This document shows, piece by piece, positions 1-6,786 of a stretch of 12,572 nt of DNA. The notes beneath the pieces were generated by a model. The model was given only the letters and a program-made list of their open reading frames with translations. It made no database searches and had not been told where the DNA came from. The position numbers and the translations under genes are program-made. Each line of letters begins with the position of its first letter. Within the stretch, counting starts at the first letter, position 1. This DNA is from an uncultured Pseudomonadota bacterium (lineage in GTDB: Bacteria; Pseudomonadota; Gammaproteobacteria; Methylococcales; Methylomonadaceae): contig CAIVBX010000371.1 in the NCBI GenBank assembly GCA_903904275.1, positions 1 through 12,572 of the forward strand. Reading direction: 5' to 3'.

Positions 1-2987
1 CCAGCTGTAGTCGTGCCACTTAAAGTGGTTCCCACAGGAGCAGTAATAGAAGCAGCAGCAGTACCACCTATGACTGCATTTAAAGCAGTAGCAATTGTAC
101 TCCCCGTAACACCAGCCGCTGTAGCCGTTACTGTTAAACCATCAAAAGTGAAGCTATCACCCACAGCAACCAATGTTGGTATTGTTACAGCATTAGTTGA
201 ATATGTTGATGTACCATTACCACCAGCAAACGTAACTGCGGGCGTACCAGCTACTTGTGTTACAACGTCAGAAGCTGACAAGGCTGATGTCGAACCAGCC
301 GCTATTTTTGTTGCAATAATATTGGTGCCACTAATGGTTAAATTGTAGCCAGCTGCTGCTGTACCAGTGGCAGTAAGACCTGTTTCTGCATTAGCAGAAC
401 CTGTCGCATTCACACCAGAAAAAGCAGCAGCGAGAGTGGCTGCCGTAACAGAGGCTGTTGCTGTTTCTGTAATACCATCAAAAGTAAATGTATCACCAGC
501 AACCAAAGCAACTGCTGCTACAGTATCCGTTGCATAGGTATCAAGCACACCAGCAACAGCAACAGTTTTACCAACAGCATAGCTTGTTGCACTACTACCC
601 AACTCGATGATGTCATGAGATGTAGCGGTGCCACCATTAAAGTTTTTGATTGTCGCGTTAGATGTAGGAAGTAACTGAATTGCATTAACACCTGTATGCG
701 AAGAACCTAAGTTAATAACATCTGTGCCTATTCCACCAGCAATACTAACGTAGTTAGTTACATTAGATGGTAATGTGATGTTGTCATCACCGTTGCCACC
801 ATTGATAGTAGTGGCATGTGTGAAAAGTGATGCCTCAGTAGCACTAGGAGTAGTACCAACAGCACCCATACCAATTGTAGTGCTTGCTGAATTTGAGAAA
901 ACAAGCGTACTACCATTTGCCCCCGTAATATACTGATCAGCCGAACCTGCCGCAGTGTTCGCATCAATCTTAACATTAGGCGATCCGCTAAATGTGAGGG
1001 TGTCAGTACCAGCAGAACCCACAATAGATTTAATGCCTGAATTATCAAAATCAGAACCAAGAGTTCCCGATGACGATGCACCACTGAATTGGAGAATTTC
1101 AATGTTGGATACATTTGTGAAATCGCCTGACGAAATAGCTGTTGGTGCATAATTCAATATATCTTTTGCACCTGAGCCACCATCAATGACACTAGCATTT
1201 GTTAAATGAGCTTGAGTAGTAATTTTGATTGTGTCATTACCCGCACCTGCTTCAATGTCATCACTAGCACCACCTGCTGTGATTGTATCATTACCCGCAC
1301 CACCAATGATTGTGTCACTTGCAGCACCACCAGTAACGCTCACAGCTTTTCTACCAATAATGTAATCAGTAGCTGTTCCTGGCCCAGTGAATGTGGTTGA
1401 TGTTGAAATGCCAGTCGTTGTGCCTGCATCGCTAACCATTTCAGAATAGCCTTTGCTAGCAATCCAAGCGTCAGCCGCGCTGTTCAAATTATTGACTTGC
1501 GCTTGTGTTAAGTAAGCAAGTTGAGTTTGTGAAAGTGAAGTCAACTGACCAGTTGTCAAACCACCCACTGCATCTGTTGTTAATGCTTGAACAATAGATT
1601 GAGAAGCCAAACCTTTGATTGCGGTAGAAGGAATCGCCGCAAGTGCATCAGCTGTTAAACCGACAATGTTAGTGGCTGTAAATTCAGCTAATTGTGCTTT
1701 GGTAAATGCAGCAACTTGAGCAGCTGATAACGAACCAATGTCGTCTGTTGCAAAACTAGAAATATCTAAACCAGGAACAGCTTTAGGTGAAATAGCAGCA
1801 ATGGCATCTGTTGTTAACTGAGTTGCATAAGCAGCAGTTAATTTATGAAGTTGAGCTGAAGTCAACGAAGGTGCTTGATCTGAGGTAATTGCTTGAACTT
1901 GTGCAATACCTGTCGTGGTCAATGCGCCAAAGGCTTGCGGTGTGATTAAGCCAAAGTTTTTAGCAGAAATTGAAGCGATTGCATCAACAGATAAATGTGG
2001 TAGCTGTGTAGAAGTTAAGCCAGCAACTTTGTCAGATGAAAATGCAGCAGCTTGATCCGCAGTAATCGCAGCAATTTGAGTTGTCGATAAATAACTAAAT
2101 TGTTGTGCAGTTAAAGAAGCAAGTTGTGTATCACTCAAGTCTGTACCCAAAGTCAAGCCTGGCATATTTGCTTTAGTTAAACCAGCAAGTGCCGCGTTTG
2201 ATAAGGTCTGAGTAATAGTCCCCGTTGTATCTGCAGTATGAAGTGCTGCAATTTGTGTAGAACTCAATGATTTAATTTGAGTTGATGTAATCGCGGCTGC
2301 TTCAGTGTCAACGCCAGTAATGGCTTTTACTTGAGTAGCGGTCAATAAATCAAATGTTTTAGTTGGAATTGCAGCAACAAATTTAGCACTCAAGTTTTGG
2401 AGCGCACCACTCGATGTGTAATTAGTCATTGCAGCAAATGTCTTGAAGGCTGCTGCTTGAGTCGGTGTCAAACCAGTCGCTTCATCACCTGTCAATGCTG
2501 CAATTTGCGCTGTTGACAAACTCGCAATTTGAGTTGTAGTCAACGCTGCAATTTGACCTGTAGTTAGATTTGTGAACTGTGTACCCGTTCCTAAATTAGT
2601 GATTTTCAAGCCAGGAATTGCAGTGGCTGTGATTTGATCAATTTGATCTGACGTTGCTGCTGCCAATTGTGTTGAAGACAATGTGCTAACTTGTGCTGAT
2701 GTCAAACCACTAAATTGTGTTTCTGATAAAGAAGAAACATCGACACCACTCAAAACTAAACCCGCAATAGATTTTACTGGAATACCAGAAAACGCATCTG
2801 CTGAAAGCCCTTTTGCTTTTGAACCTAAAGCAGCAAGACCTGCTGAAGTAAAATTAGCAGATTCTGTGCTTGTAATTTCACCAACTTGTGTTGAATTAAA
2901 AGACCCTGCATTTTTGTTAAAATCAGCCGCACTTAAAGTAGTTACGTCTGTTGTTGAGCTGAATGATACTGCTGCTGTTGTAGCCAT
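1..2987 (-). CDS. Large repeat-rich RTX/S-layer-like surface protein, N-terminal 995 codons (3' end outside window)
   Basis: The frame is open without a stop from the ATG at 2987-2985 to the window edge. A GAGGA ribosome site lies eight bases upstream of that ATG. There is no signal peptide: it begins MATTAAVSFSS. Residues about 38-508 form an array of octads of the type LTxxQIAA. Residues 553-588 are four RTX nonapeptides (GGAGNDTIT type), and a lone GGNGDDNIT motif sits at 730-738. Two GDxFTFDG modules begin near 831 and 943. I find no cysteine, one tryptophan and a single arginine in 995 residues; Thr, Ala and Ser dominate. RTX repeats bind calcium and fold after export by type I secretion systems, whose signal is C-terminal and would lie outside the window. 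By inference this is a calcium-dependent secreted surface, S-layer or adhesin protein. The family-level call is fairly sure; the exact role is not. No secretion genes are visible nearby. Confidence 0.85.
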   Translation of the reverse strand, partial: MATTAAVSFSSTTDVTTLSAADFNKNAGSFNSTQVGEITSTESANFTSAGLAALGSKAKGLSADAFSGIPVKSIAGLVLSGVDVSSLSETQFSGLTSAQVSTLSSTQLAAATSDQIDQITATAIPGLKITNLGTGTQFTNLTTGQIAALTTTQIASLSTAQIAALTGDEATGLTPTQAAAFKTFAAMTNYTSSGALQNLSAKFVAAIPTKTFDLLTATQVKAITGVDTEAAAITSTQIKSLSSTQIAALHTADTTGTITQTLSNAALAGLTKANMPGLTLGTDLSDTQLASLTAQQFSYLSTTQIAAITADQAAAFSSDKVAGLTSTQLPHLSVDAIASISAKNFGLITPQAFGALTTTGIAQVQAITSDQAPSLTSAQLHKLTAAYATQLTTDAIAAISPKAVPGLDISSFATDDIGSLSAAQVAAFTKAQLAEFTATNIVGLTADALAAIPSTAIKGLASQSIVQALTTDAVGGLTTGQLTSLSQTQLAYLTQAQVNNLNSAADAWIASKGYSEMVSDAGTTTGISTSTTFTGPGTATDYIIGRKAVSVTGGAASDTIIGGAGNDTITAGGASDDIEAGAGNDTIKITTQAHLTNASVIDGGSGAKDILNYAPTAISSGDFTNVSNIEILQFSGASSSGTLGSDFDNSGIKSIVGSAGTDTLTFSGSPNVKIDANTAAGSADQYITGANGSTLVFSNSASTTIGMGAVGTTPSATEASLFTHATTINGGNGDDNITLPSNVTNYVSIAGGIGTDVINLGSSHTGVNAIQLLPTSNATIKNFNGGTATSHDIIELGSSATSYAVGKTVAVAGVLDTYATDTVAAVALVAGDTFTFDGITETATASVTAATLAAAFSGVNATGSANAETGLTATGTAAAGYNLTISGTNIIATKIAAGSTSALSASDVVTQVAGTPAVTFAGGNGTSTYSTNAVTIPTLVAVGDSFTFDGLTVTATAAGVTGSTIATALNAVIGGTAAASITAPVGTTLSGTTTA
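3..530 (-). repeat. Two copies of a ~112-residue beta-rich module in the surface protein
   Basis: The motif GDTFTFDG at residues 831-838 recurs as GDSFTFDG at 943-950, exactly 112 residues (336 bases) later. Each is preceded by a Val/Ala-rich stretch (ALVAG, TLVAV) and followed by an alternating Thr/Ala strand and a short AATLAAAF / STIATALNAV helix-like segment. The second copy is cut by the window edge. Further copies probably follow outside the window, since such modules are usually tandem. The start of the first copy is approximate. Confidence 0.6.
1224..1331 (-). repeat. RTX (hemolysin-type calcium-binding) nonapeptide block
   Basis: Four consecutive nonapeptides encode GGAASDTII, GGAGNDTIT, AGGASDDIE and AGAGNDTIK at residues 553-588 of the surface protein. 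They fit the RTX consensus GGxGxDxUx, in which glycines and aspartates bind calcium in a parallel beta roll. The block is short compared with classical RTX toxins. It sits in mid-protein, straight after the octad array, and not near a C terminus. Confidence 0.85.
1464..2876 (-). repeat. Array of about 45 octapeptide repeats (LTxxQIAA type) inside the surface protein
   Basis: Residues 38-508 break into eight-residue units with the pattern [L/I/F]-[S/T]-x-x-[Q/A/N]-[I/V/L/F]-x-x. Consecutive examples are LTTGQIAA, LTTTQIAS and LSTAQIAA, then LSTTQIAA and ITADQAAA, then LTTGQLTS, LSQTQLAY and LTQAQVNN. Short insertions of 1-6 residues interrupt the phase at several places. The units are diverged at DNA level, so this is an old protein repeat and not a recent minisatellite. 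The S/T-x-x-Q spacing resembles a helix N-capping box, so each unit may be a short helical turn in a solenoid; that is inference. Confidence 0.85.
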
Positions 2988-3030
2988 TTTTGCATCCTCG
3001 ATAATAGAAAGAAAAACTTAAAATTGATTA

Positions 3031-3092
3031 TGTTCAATTTGAATCCATGACGCTTAATCAAGATGTTCAATTAAGTCCATGATGCGTTTATC
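3031..3092. repeat. Imperfect 29-base direct repeat in the surface-protein leader
   Basis: Two copies, 3031-3059 and 3064-3092, share TGTTCAATT, then TCCATGA, then a CGCTTAATC / TGCGTTTATC tail, with a small internal indel. An additional CTTAAAATT occurs at about 3017 and again at about 3097, so the duplicated unit may have been larger. The repeats lie inside the predicted transcript leader. They could be an RNA-level element or a protein-binding site; no known family is recognised. Confidence 0.55.
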
Positions 3093-3130
3093 GACACTTA
3101 AAATTAAAACTTTAACTAAAATTTAAAAAA

Positions 3131-3159
3131 ATTCGATTTTGTTTTAGTTTGGCTGTCAA
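3131..3159 (-). promoter_or_regulatory. Sigma-70 promoter for the surface-protein gene
   Basis: On the minus strand a perfect -35 TTGACA (3159-3154) is followed after 17 bases by TCGAAT (3136-3131), matching four of six -10 positions. A start near 3124 would give an untranslated leader of roughly 137 bases. Such a leader is long for an ordinary gene but common for highly expressed surface-layer messages. Confidence 0.65.
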
Positions 3160-3334
3160 TGAGTTTGAATTCTAGCGTATTTTTGGATGTGGAACTTTTT
3201 TTGGGTTGGTAGAAATGGGAAATGACGTTCCGAAATTACCGTATTTTCTTTTTAAGAGATTTTTAAATCTTGTTTTATTCCTGTTTTAGAGCGAAAATTC
3301 AATATATTTTTCAATTGGTTGTAACGGTATTAAA

Positions 3335-3424
3335 CTACAAATACTTTTGATAAGACGACAAATTCTTTGCATTACGCTACAAATCCTTTGTTAAAGCGGG
3401 GTTGATTAAGCTACAAATTCTTTG
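3335..3424. repeat. Four direct repeats of CTACAAATNCTTTG upstream of nagZ
   Basis: Copies start at 3335 (CTACAAATACTTTTG), 3356 (CGACAAATTCTTTG), 3377 (CTACAAATCCTTTG) and 3411 (CTACAAATTCTTTG). The first three are exactly 21 bases apart, which is two helical turns; the fourth is 34 bases further on. Three explanations fit: tandem operator sites for a regulator of nagZ, of the surface protein or of both; a small minisatellite; or the edge of a lost element. Confidence 0.6.
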
Positions 3425-3469
3425 CTTTAAACTATTAAGTTTTATTGTGGCTAAATTGGTATGTGACCC

Positions 3470-4495
3470 ATGAATAACATGACAAAAAAACCTTTTGGTG
3501 CCGTAATGCTTGATATTGCTGGCACAACACTCGCTGATTCTGAACGTGAAATGATCAATCATCCAAACACGGGATCGGTTATTTTATTTTCACGAAATTA
3601 TGAAAATCCTGAACAAGTTACCCATTTAATCCATCAAATTCGAGCGGCTCGAAATAGCGATATTTTAATTGCTGTAGATCAAGAAGGTGGGCGAGTACAA
3701 CGTTTTCAAAATGATTTTGTACGTTTGCCACCTGCGGCACTTTATGAAAATGAATCCGAAATTGTTGAAATAGCGGGTTGGTTAATGGCAGCGGAATTAC
3801 TTGCGGTAGGTGTGGATTTTAGTTTTGCACCTGTATTAGATGTGGATTGTGGCATCAGTACCATTATTGGCAATCGTGCTTTTTCACAAAAAGCAGAAAA
3901 AGTGACTGAATTAGCAAGTGAATTTCGACGTGGAATGAATCGAGCAGGCATGGCAGCAACAGGCAAACATTTTCCTGGTCATGGCGCAGTTGCGTTGGAT
4001 TCACATTTAACATTGCCAATTGATGAACGTGATTTAAATTCAATTCGTCAAATGGATTTGCAACCTTTCCGACAACTGATTTTAGACGGTTTAGAAGGTG
4101 TTATGCCTGCTCATGTTTTGTATTCACAAATTGATTCACAACCCGCAGGATTCTCAAATTTTTGGATTCAAACAATACTGCGTGAAGAATTGGGTTTTGA
4201 TGGCGTGGTGTTTAGTGATGATTTAAGTATGGAAGGTGCAGCGTGTGTGGGGAATTTTTCAGAGAGAGCGGCTATTGCATTAAAAGCAGGTTGTGACATG
4301 GTGTTGGTTTGCAATAATACGGCAGCGGCGATTGAGGTTTTAGATTTTTTACCAATTGAAAACAACCTAAATCGTGAACGACGTTTGCAAAAAATGCAGG
4401 GGAAATTCACCATGAATCGTGAGCAATTACAAGCAAGTAAAATCTGGCAACAAGCGAAATTTTTAGTTGAAGATTTTACTAAACGTTATGCTTAA
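3470..4495 (+). CDS. nagZ: Beta-N-acetylhexosaminidase NagZ (GH3)
   Basis: The product is a 341-residue cytoplasmic glycoside hydrolase family 3 enzyme. In this family it removes N-acetylglucosamine from anhydro-muropeptides during peptidoglycan recycling, which in some bacteria also feeds signals to AmpC regulation. The TIM-barrel landmarks are present: AVDQEGGRVQRF at 69-79, KHFPGHG at 166-172 followed by the DSH catalytic Asp-His loop at 177-179, MPAHV at 212-216, and FSDDLSMEGA with the nucleophile Asp in SDD at about 250. Length matches the E. coli enzyme (341). The start is uncertain: ATG 3470 follows an in-frame TGA at 3464, a second in-frame ATG lies at 3479, and neither has a Shine-Dalgarno sequence. 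The gene stands alone ahead of the tRNA. Confidence 0.95.
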   Translation: MNNMTKKPFGAVMLDIAGTTLADSEREMINHPNTGSVILFSRNYENPEQVTHLIHQIRAARNSDILIAVDQEGGRVQRFQNDFVRLPPAALYENESEIVEIAGWLMAAELLAVGVDFSFAPVLDVDCGISTIIGNRAFSQKAEKVTELASEFRRGMNRAGMAATGKHFPGHGAVALDSHLTLPIDERDLNSIRQMDLQPFRQLILDGLEGVMPAHVLYSQIDSQPAGFSNFWIQTILREELGFDGVVFSDDLSMEGAACVGNFSERAAIALKAGCDMVLVCNNTAAAIEVLDFLPIENNLNRERRLQKMQGKFTMNREQLQASKIWQQAKFLVEDFTKRYA

Positions 4496-4517
4496 ACAAA
4501 TGATTTCAAAAAATAGA

Positions 4518-4546
4518 TTGTGTAAAATCAATTAAAACAATATACT
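4518..4546 (+). promoter_or_regulatory. Sigma-70 promoter of the initiator tRNA gene
   Basis: TTGTGT (4518-4523), a 17-base spacer and TATACT (4541-4546) form a strong promoter. The tRNA 5' end is 12 bases past the -10 box, so the primary transcript would carry only a few extra 5' bases for RNase P to remove. Readthrough from here would also reach rimP and nusA, as in the metY operon of E. coli. Confidence 0.75.
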
Positions 4547-4558
4547 TTGCACATCAAT

Positions 4559-4635
<77 letters not shown>

Positions 4636-4642
4636 GATTTTT

Positions 4643-4670
4643 AAAGCCCCATTATGGGGTTTTTTATTTT
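4643..4670 (+). terminator. Intrinsic terminator after tRNA-fMet
   Basis: The stem CCCCA-TTA-TGGGG is extended by AAAG/TTTT pairs and runs into T5-A-T4. It begins eight bases after the tRNA CCA end. Its left arm AAAGCC (4643-4648) could alternatively pair with GGCTTT at 4674-4679, which would break the terminator. Confidence 0.85.
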
Positions 4671-4672
4671 CT

Positions 4673-4703
4673 AGGCTTTGAACAAGTTAAGTCTTTCAAG
4701 CCT
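4673..4703 (+). other. Hairpin between the two terminators
   Basis: AGGCTT-T-GAA (4673-4682) pairs with TTC-AAGCCT (4695-4703): nine base pairs with one bulged T and a 12-base loop, followed by TTTAG. The T tract is too short for a good terminator. It may be a regulatory or processing hairpin in the tRNA-rimP leader. Confidence 0.5.
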
Positions 4704-4724
4704 TTTAGAAATAACTGTTAATGG

Positions 4725-4748
4725 AAGAGCCTTTGGCTCTTTTTTTTT
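4725..4748 (+). terminator. Intrinsic terminator just upstream of rimP
   Basis: A perfect seven-base-pair stem AAGAGCC-TTT-GGCTCTT is followed by an uninterrupted T tract to 4748. It ends only 15 bases before the rimP ribosome site (GAGGA, 4764-4768), with no clear promoter in between. Transcription into rimP-nusA must therefore pass it or start at an unrecognised site. In E. coli, terminators between metY and rimP take part in NusA feedback and in cold-shock antitermination; a similar role here is inference. Confidence 0.85.
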
Positions 4749-4772
4749 GATTAAAAATCAAGCGAGGATATT

Positions 4773-5261
4773 ATGAAGCAAGCCCCCGAGCATTTGCTTG
4801 CGTTAATTGAACCTGTAGTCGAAGGACTTGGTTATGAATGCGTTGGTGTTGAATATAACGCACATCCACGACACGGTTTATTACGCATTTACATCGATAC
4901 TGAAAACGGTGTTTTAGTTGAAGACTGTACAAAAGTCAGTCACCAAGTTAGTGGTGTTTTGGATGTTGAAGACCCCATTACTGACAATTATTCGCTCGAG
5001 GTTTCTTCACCTGGTGAAGACAGACCTTTTTTTAAACTCTCTCAATTTGAACGCTATATTGGTAGCACAGTTGCCGTACATTTGTTTTCACCTGTGAACG
5101 CACGTCGAAAAATTACAGGAAAAATTGTTCAGGTTGAAGGTGATGTAATTTTGCTTGAAGAAAATGAAAATGTATTTCCAATTCCCTTTGCAGCAATGAG
5201 CAAAGCCCGTTTAGTTCCTGAATATCTACTTACCCAAAAAGGAGGACGCAGTGGCAAATAA
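4773..5261 (+). CDS. rimP: Ribosome maturation factor RimP
   Basis: This 162-residue cytoplasmic factor binds the 30S precursor and assists late assembly of the small subunit. The N-terminal alpha/beta domain spans about residues 1-80 and contains GLGYECVGVEY and LRIYIDTENGV; LEVSSPGEDRP follows, the family signature, with Glu where many relatives have Leu. The C-terminal part, from about 90, is the Sm-like beta barrel (ITGKIVQVEGDVILLEE). The start is set by GAGGA four bases upstream of ATG 4773. It is slightly longer than the E. coli protein (about 150). Its last 11 bases overlap the nusA start, which suggests translational coupling. It is the first gene of the rimP-nusA-infB-rbfA cluster. 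Confidence 0.95.
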   Translation: MKQAPEHLLALIEPVVEGLGYECVGVEYNAHPRHGLLRIYIDTENGVLVEDCTKVSHQVSGVLDVEDPITDNYSLEVSSPGEDRPFFKLSQFERYIGSTVAVHLFSPVNARRKITGKIVQVEGDVILLEENENVFPIPFAAMSKARLVPEYLLTQKGGRSGK

Positions 5262-6771
5262 AGAAATTTTATTAGTAGTTGATGTATTTTCTAACGAAAG
5301 AGAAATTGACAAAGAAATTGTGTTTCAAGCCATAGAATCTGCGCTGGAAGCCGCCACCATTAAGCGTTATGGTGGTAATGTTAAAGTGCGCGTCGCGATT
5401 GATCGTAAAACAGGTGATTATGTTACACATCGTGGTTGGGAAGTGGTTGCACCAAATCCCGATTTACCGCGTGATGTGGAATTTCCACTAAGCCAAATTT
5501 TGCTTGAAGTTGCCCAATTTGATAATCCCGATGCACAATTAGGTGAAATAATTTGGGAAGAAATTGAATCTGTTGATTTTGGGCGAATCGCCGCGCAAAC
5601 CGCAAAACAAGTCATTATTCAAAAAGTTCGTGATGCAGAGCGTAACAAAATCGTTGAAGCCTACAAAGCACGAGTAGGTGAGTTAATTACGGGAACGGTT
5701 AAACGTATTGAAAAAGGCGCGGTCTATATAGATTTAGGCGGACACGTTGAAGCCTACATTGCTAAAGAAGACATGATTCCGCGTGAATCTATGCGATTAG
5801 GTGATCGAATTCGTGGGTACTTGAAAGATGTTCGCCTCGAAAGCAAAGGACCGCAATTATTCGTCAGCAGAAATGCGCCTGAATTACTTATTGCATTATT
5901 CCGTTTAGAAGTGCCAGAAATTTCAGATGGTTCAATTGAAATTATGGGCGCAGCACGGGATCCAGGCTCACGCGCAAAATTAGCTGTAAAAAGTAATGAT
6001 CCCCGTTTAGACGCTGTAGGTTCATGTGTCGGAATGCGTGGTGCAAGAGTACAATCGGTGACAAATGAACTTGCAGGCGAGCGTGTCGATATTATCGTTT
6101 GGAATGCAAACGAACCGCAATTTGTGATTAACGCTATGTCACCTGCTGAAATTGAGTCTATCGTGATTGATGAAGATAAACACAGTATGGATGTCGCGGT
6201 AGCCGCCGTAAATTTGTCACAAGCCATCGGACGTAGTGGTCAAAATGTACGTTTAGCAAGCCAATTAACAGGCTGGGAATTAAACGTGATTGATGCGTCA
6301 AAAGCAGAACAATCAAGTGAAGCAGCAGCAAATAAAACGAAACAAATGTTTATTGATTTGCTTGATATTGATGAAGAAATTGCGACCATTTTGGTTGAAG
6401 TTGGCTTTAACTCTATCGAAGAAATTGCTTACGTTCCGACAAAGGAAATGCTTGAAATTGATGAATTCGACGAAGAAATTGTTGAAGAGTTACGCAATCG
6501 TGCAAAAGATGCGTTGTTAATCAGCGCAATCGCCGCTGAGGAAGTGATTGAAAATCCACTTGACGAAGTTGAAATTACGCTGTCAAACGTTGAAGGTATG
6601 GACAGTGAACTTGAAGAAAAACTAACCGCTAACGGCGTTTTGACATTAGATGATTTAGCCGAGCTTTCAATAGAAGACTTGCAAAATATTGCCAATGTAG
6701 ACGAAGACCGCGCAGCTAAACTAATTATGAAAGCGCGTGAACCTTGGTTTGCTGATGCGAAAAGCGCGTAA
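5251..6771 (+). CDS. nusA: Transcription termination/antitermination factor NusA
   Basis: This 506-residue protein binds RNA polymerase and modulates pausing, intrinsic termination and antitermination. The order of domains is complete: N-terminal polymerase-binding domain (1-135, with AAQTAKQVIIQKVRDAER near its end), S1 domain (about 141-205, ITGTVKRIEKGAVYIDLGG), KH1 (about 239-300, GMRG loop at 261-264), KH2 (GRSG loop at 327-330), and two acidic AR repeats (about 355-420 and 440-500) as in gammaproteobacteria. Translation starts at GTG 5251, supported by a strong AGGAGG about six bases upstream and by the conserved NKEIL opening; this places it 11 bases inside rimP. NusA is expected to feed back on the hairpin-rich leader upstream of rimP. 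Confidence 0.97.
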   Translation: MANKEILLVVDVFSNEREIDKEIVFQAIESALEAATIKRYGGNVKVRVAIDRKTGDYVTHRGWEVVAPNPDLPRDVEFPLSQILLEVAQFDNPDAQLGEIIWEEIESVDFGRIAAQTAKQVIIQKVRDAERNKIVEAYKARVGELITGTVKRIEKGAVYIDLGGHVEAYIAKEDMIPRESMRLGDRIRGYLKDVRLESKGPQLFVSRNAPELLIALFRLEVPEISDGSIEIMGAARDPGSRAKLAVKSNDPRLDAVGSCVGMRGARVQSVTNELAGERVDIIVWNANEPQFVINAMSPAEIESIVIDEDKHSMDVAVAAVNLSQAIGRSGQNVRLASQLTGWELNVIDASKAEQSSEAAANKTKQMFIDLLDIDEEIATILVEVGFNSIEEIAYVPTKEMLEIDEFDEEIVEELRNRAKDALLISAIAAEEVIENPLDEVEITLSNVEGMDSELEEKLTANGVLTLDDLAELSIEDLQNIANVDEDRAAKLIMKAREPWFADAKSA

Positions 6772-6786
6772 TGAGGAGAGAAAATT

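Larger units (their letters stand above)
2988..3469. other. 482-base divergent intergenic region
   Basis: This AT-rich stretch separates the minus-strand surface-protein gene from plus-strand nagZ. It holds the surface-protein promoter, its leader with a 29-base direct repeat, and four CTACAAAT-type direct repeats nearer nagZ. A small palindrome (AGATT-TTTA-AATCT, around 3261-3274) has no gene to terminate. I see no convincing ORF, RNA gene or mobile-element end. No clear sigma-70 promoter for nagZ is visible. Confidence 0.7.

Noticed and set aside
13..348. Plus-strand open frame of 111 codons opposite the surface-protein gene
   Set aside because: It is antisense to the repeat-rich coding frame, Ala/Val/Pro-biased as the complement of GCA/ACA codons, and has no ribosome site. 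The other short frames at 955-1152, 1206-1400 and 2683-3021 have the same explanation.
758..1150. Minus-strand open frame of 130 codons in another phase
   Set aside because: It overlaps the intact 995-codon frame on the same strand, is Leu/His-rich nonsense in composition and has no recognisable domain.
3261..3274. Palindrome AGATT-TTTA-AATCT followed by TGTTTTATT
   Set aside because: The stem is only five A/T-rich pairs, the T tract is interrupted, and no plus-strand gene ends upstream.
3335..3424. Possible short CRISPR array
   Set aside because: Units are 14 bases with 7-20 bases between them, one copy is off phase, the intervening sequences are far too short for spacers, and no cas genes are present.
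4678..4711. Possible promoter TTGAAC with TAGAAA before rimP
   Set aside because: The spacer would be about 22 bases, too long for sigma-70, and other pairings in this gap give poor -10 boxes.
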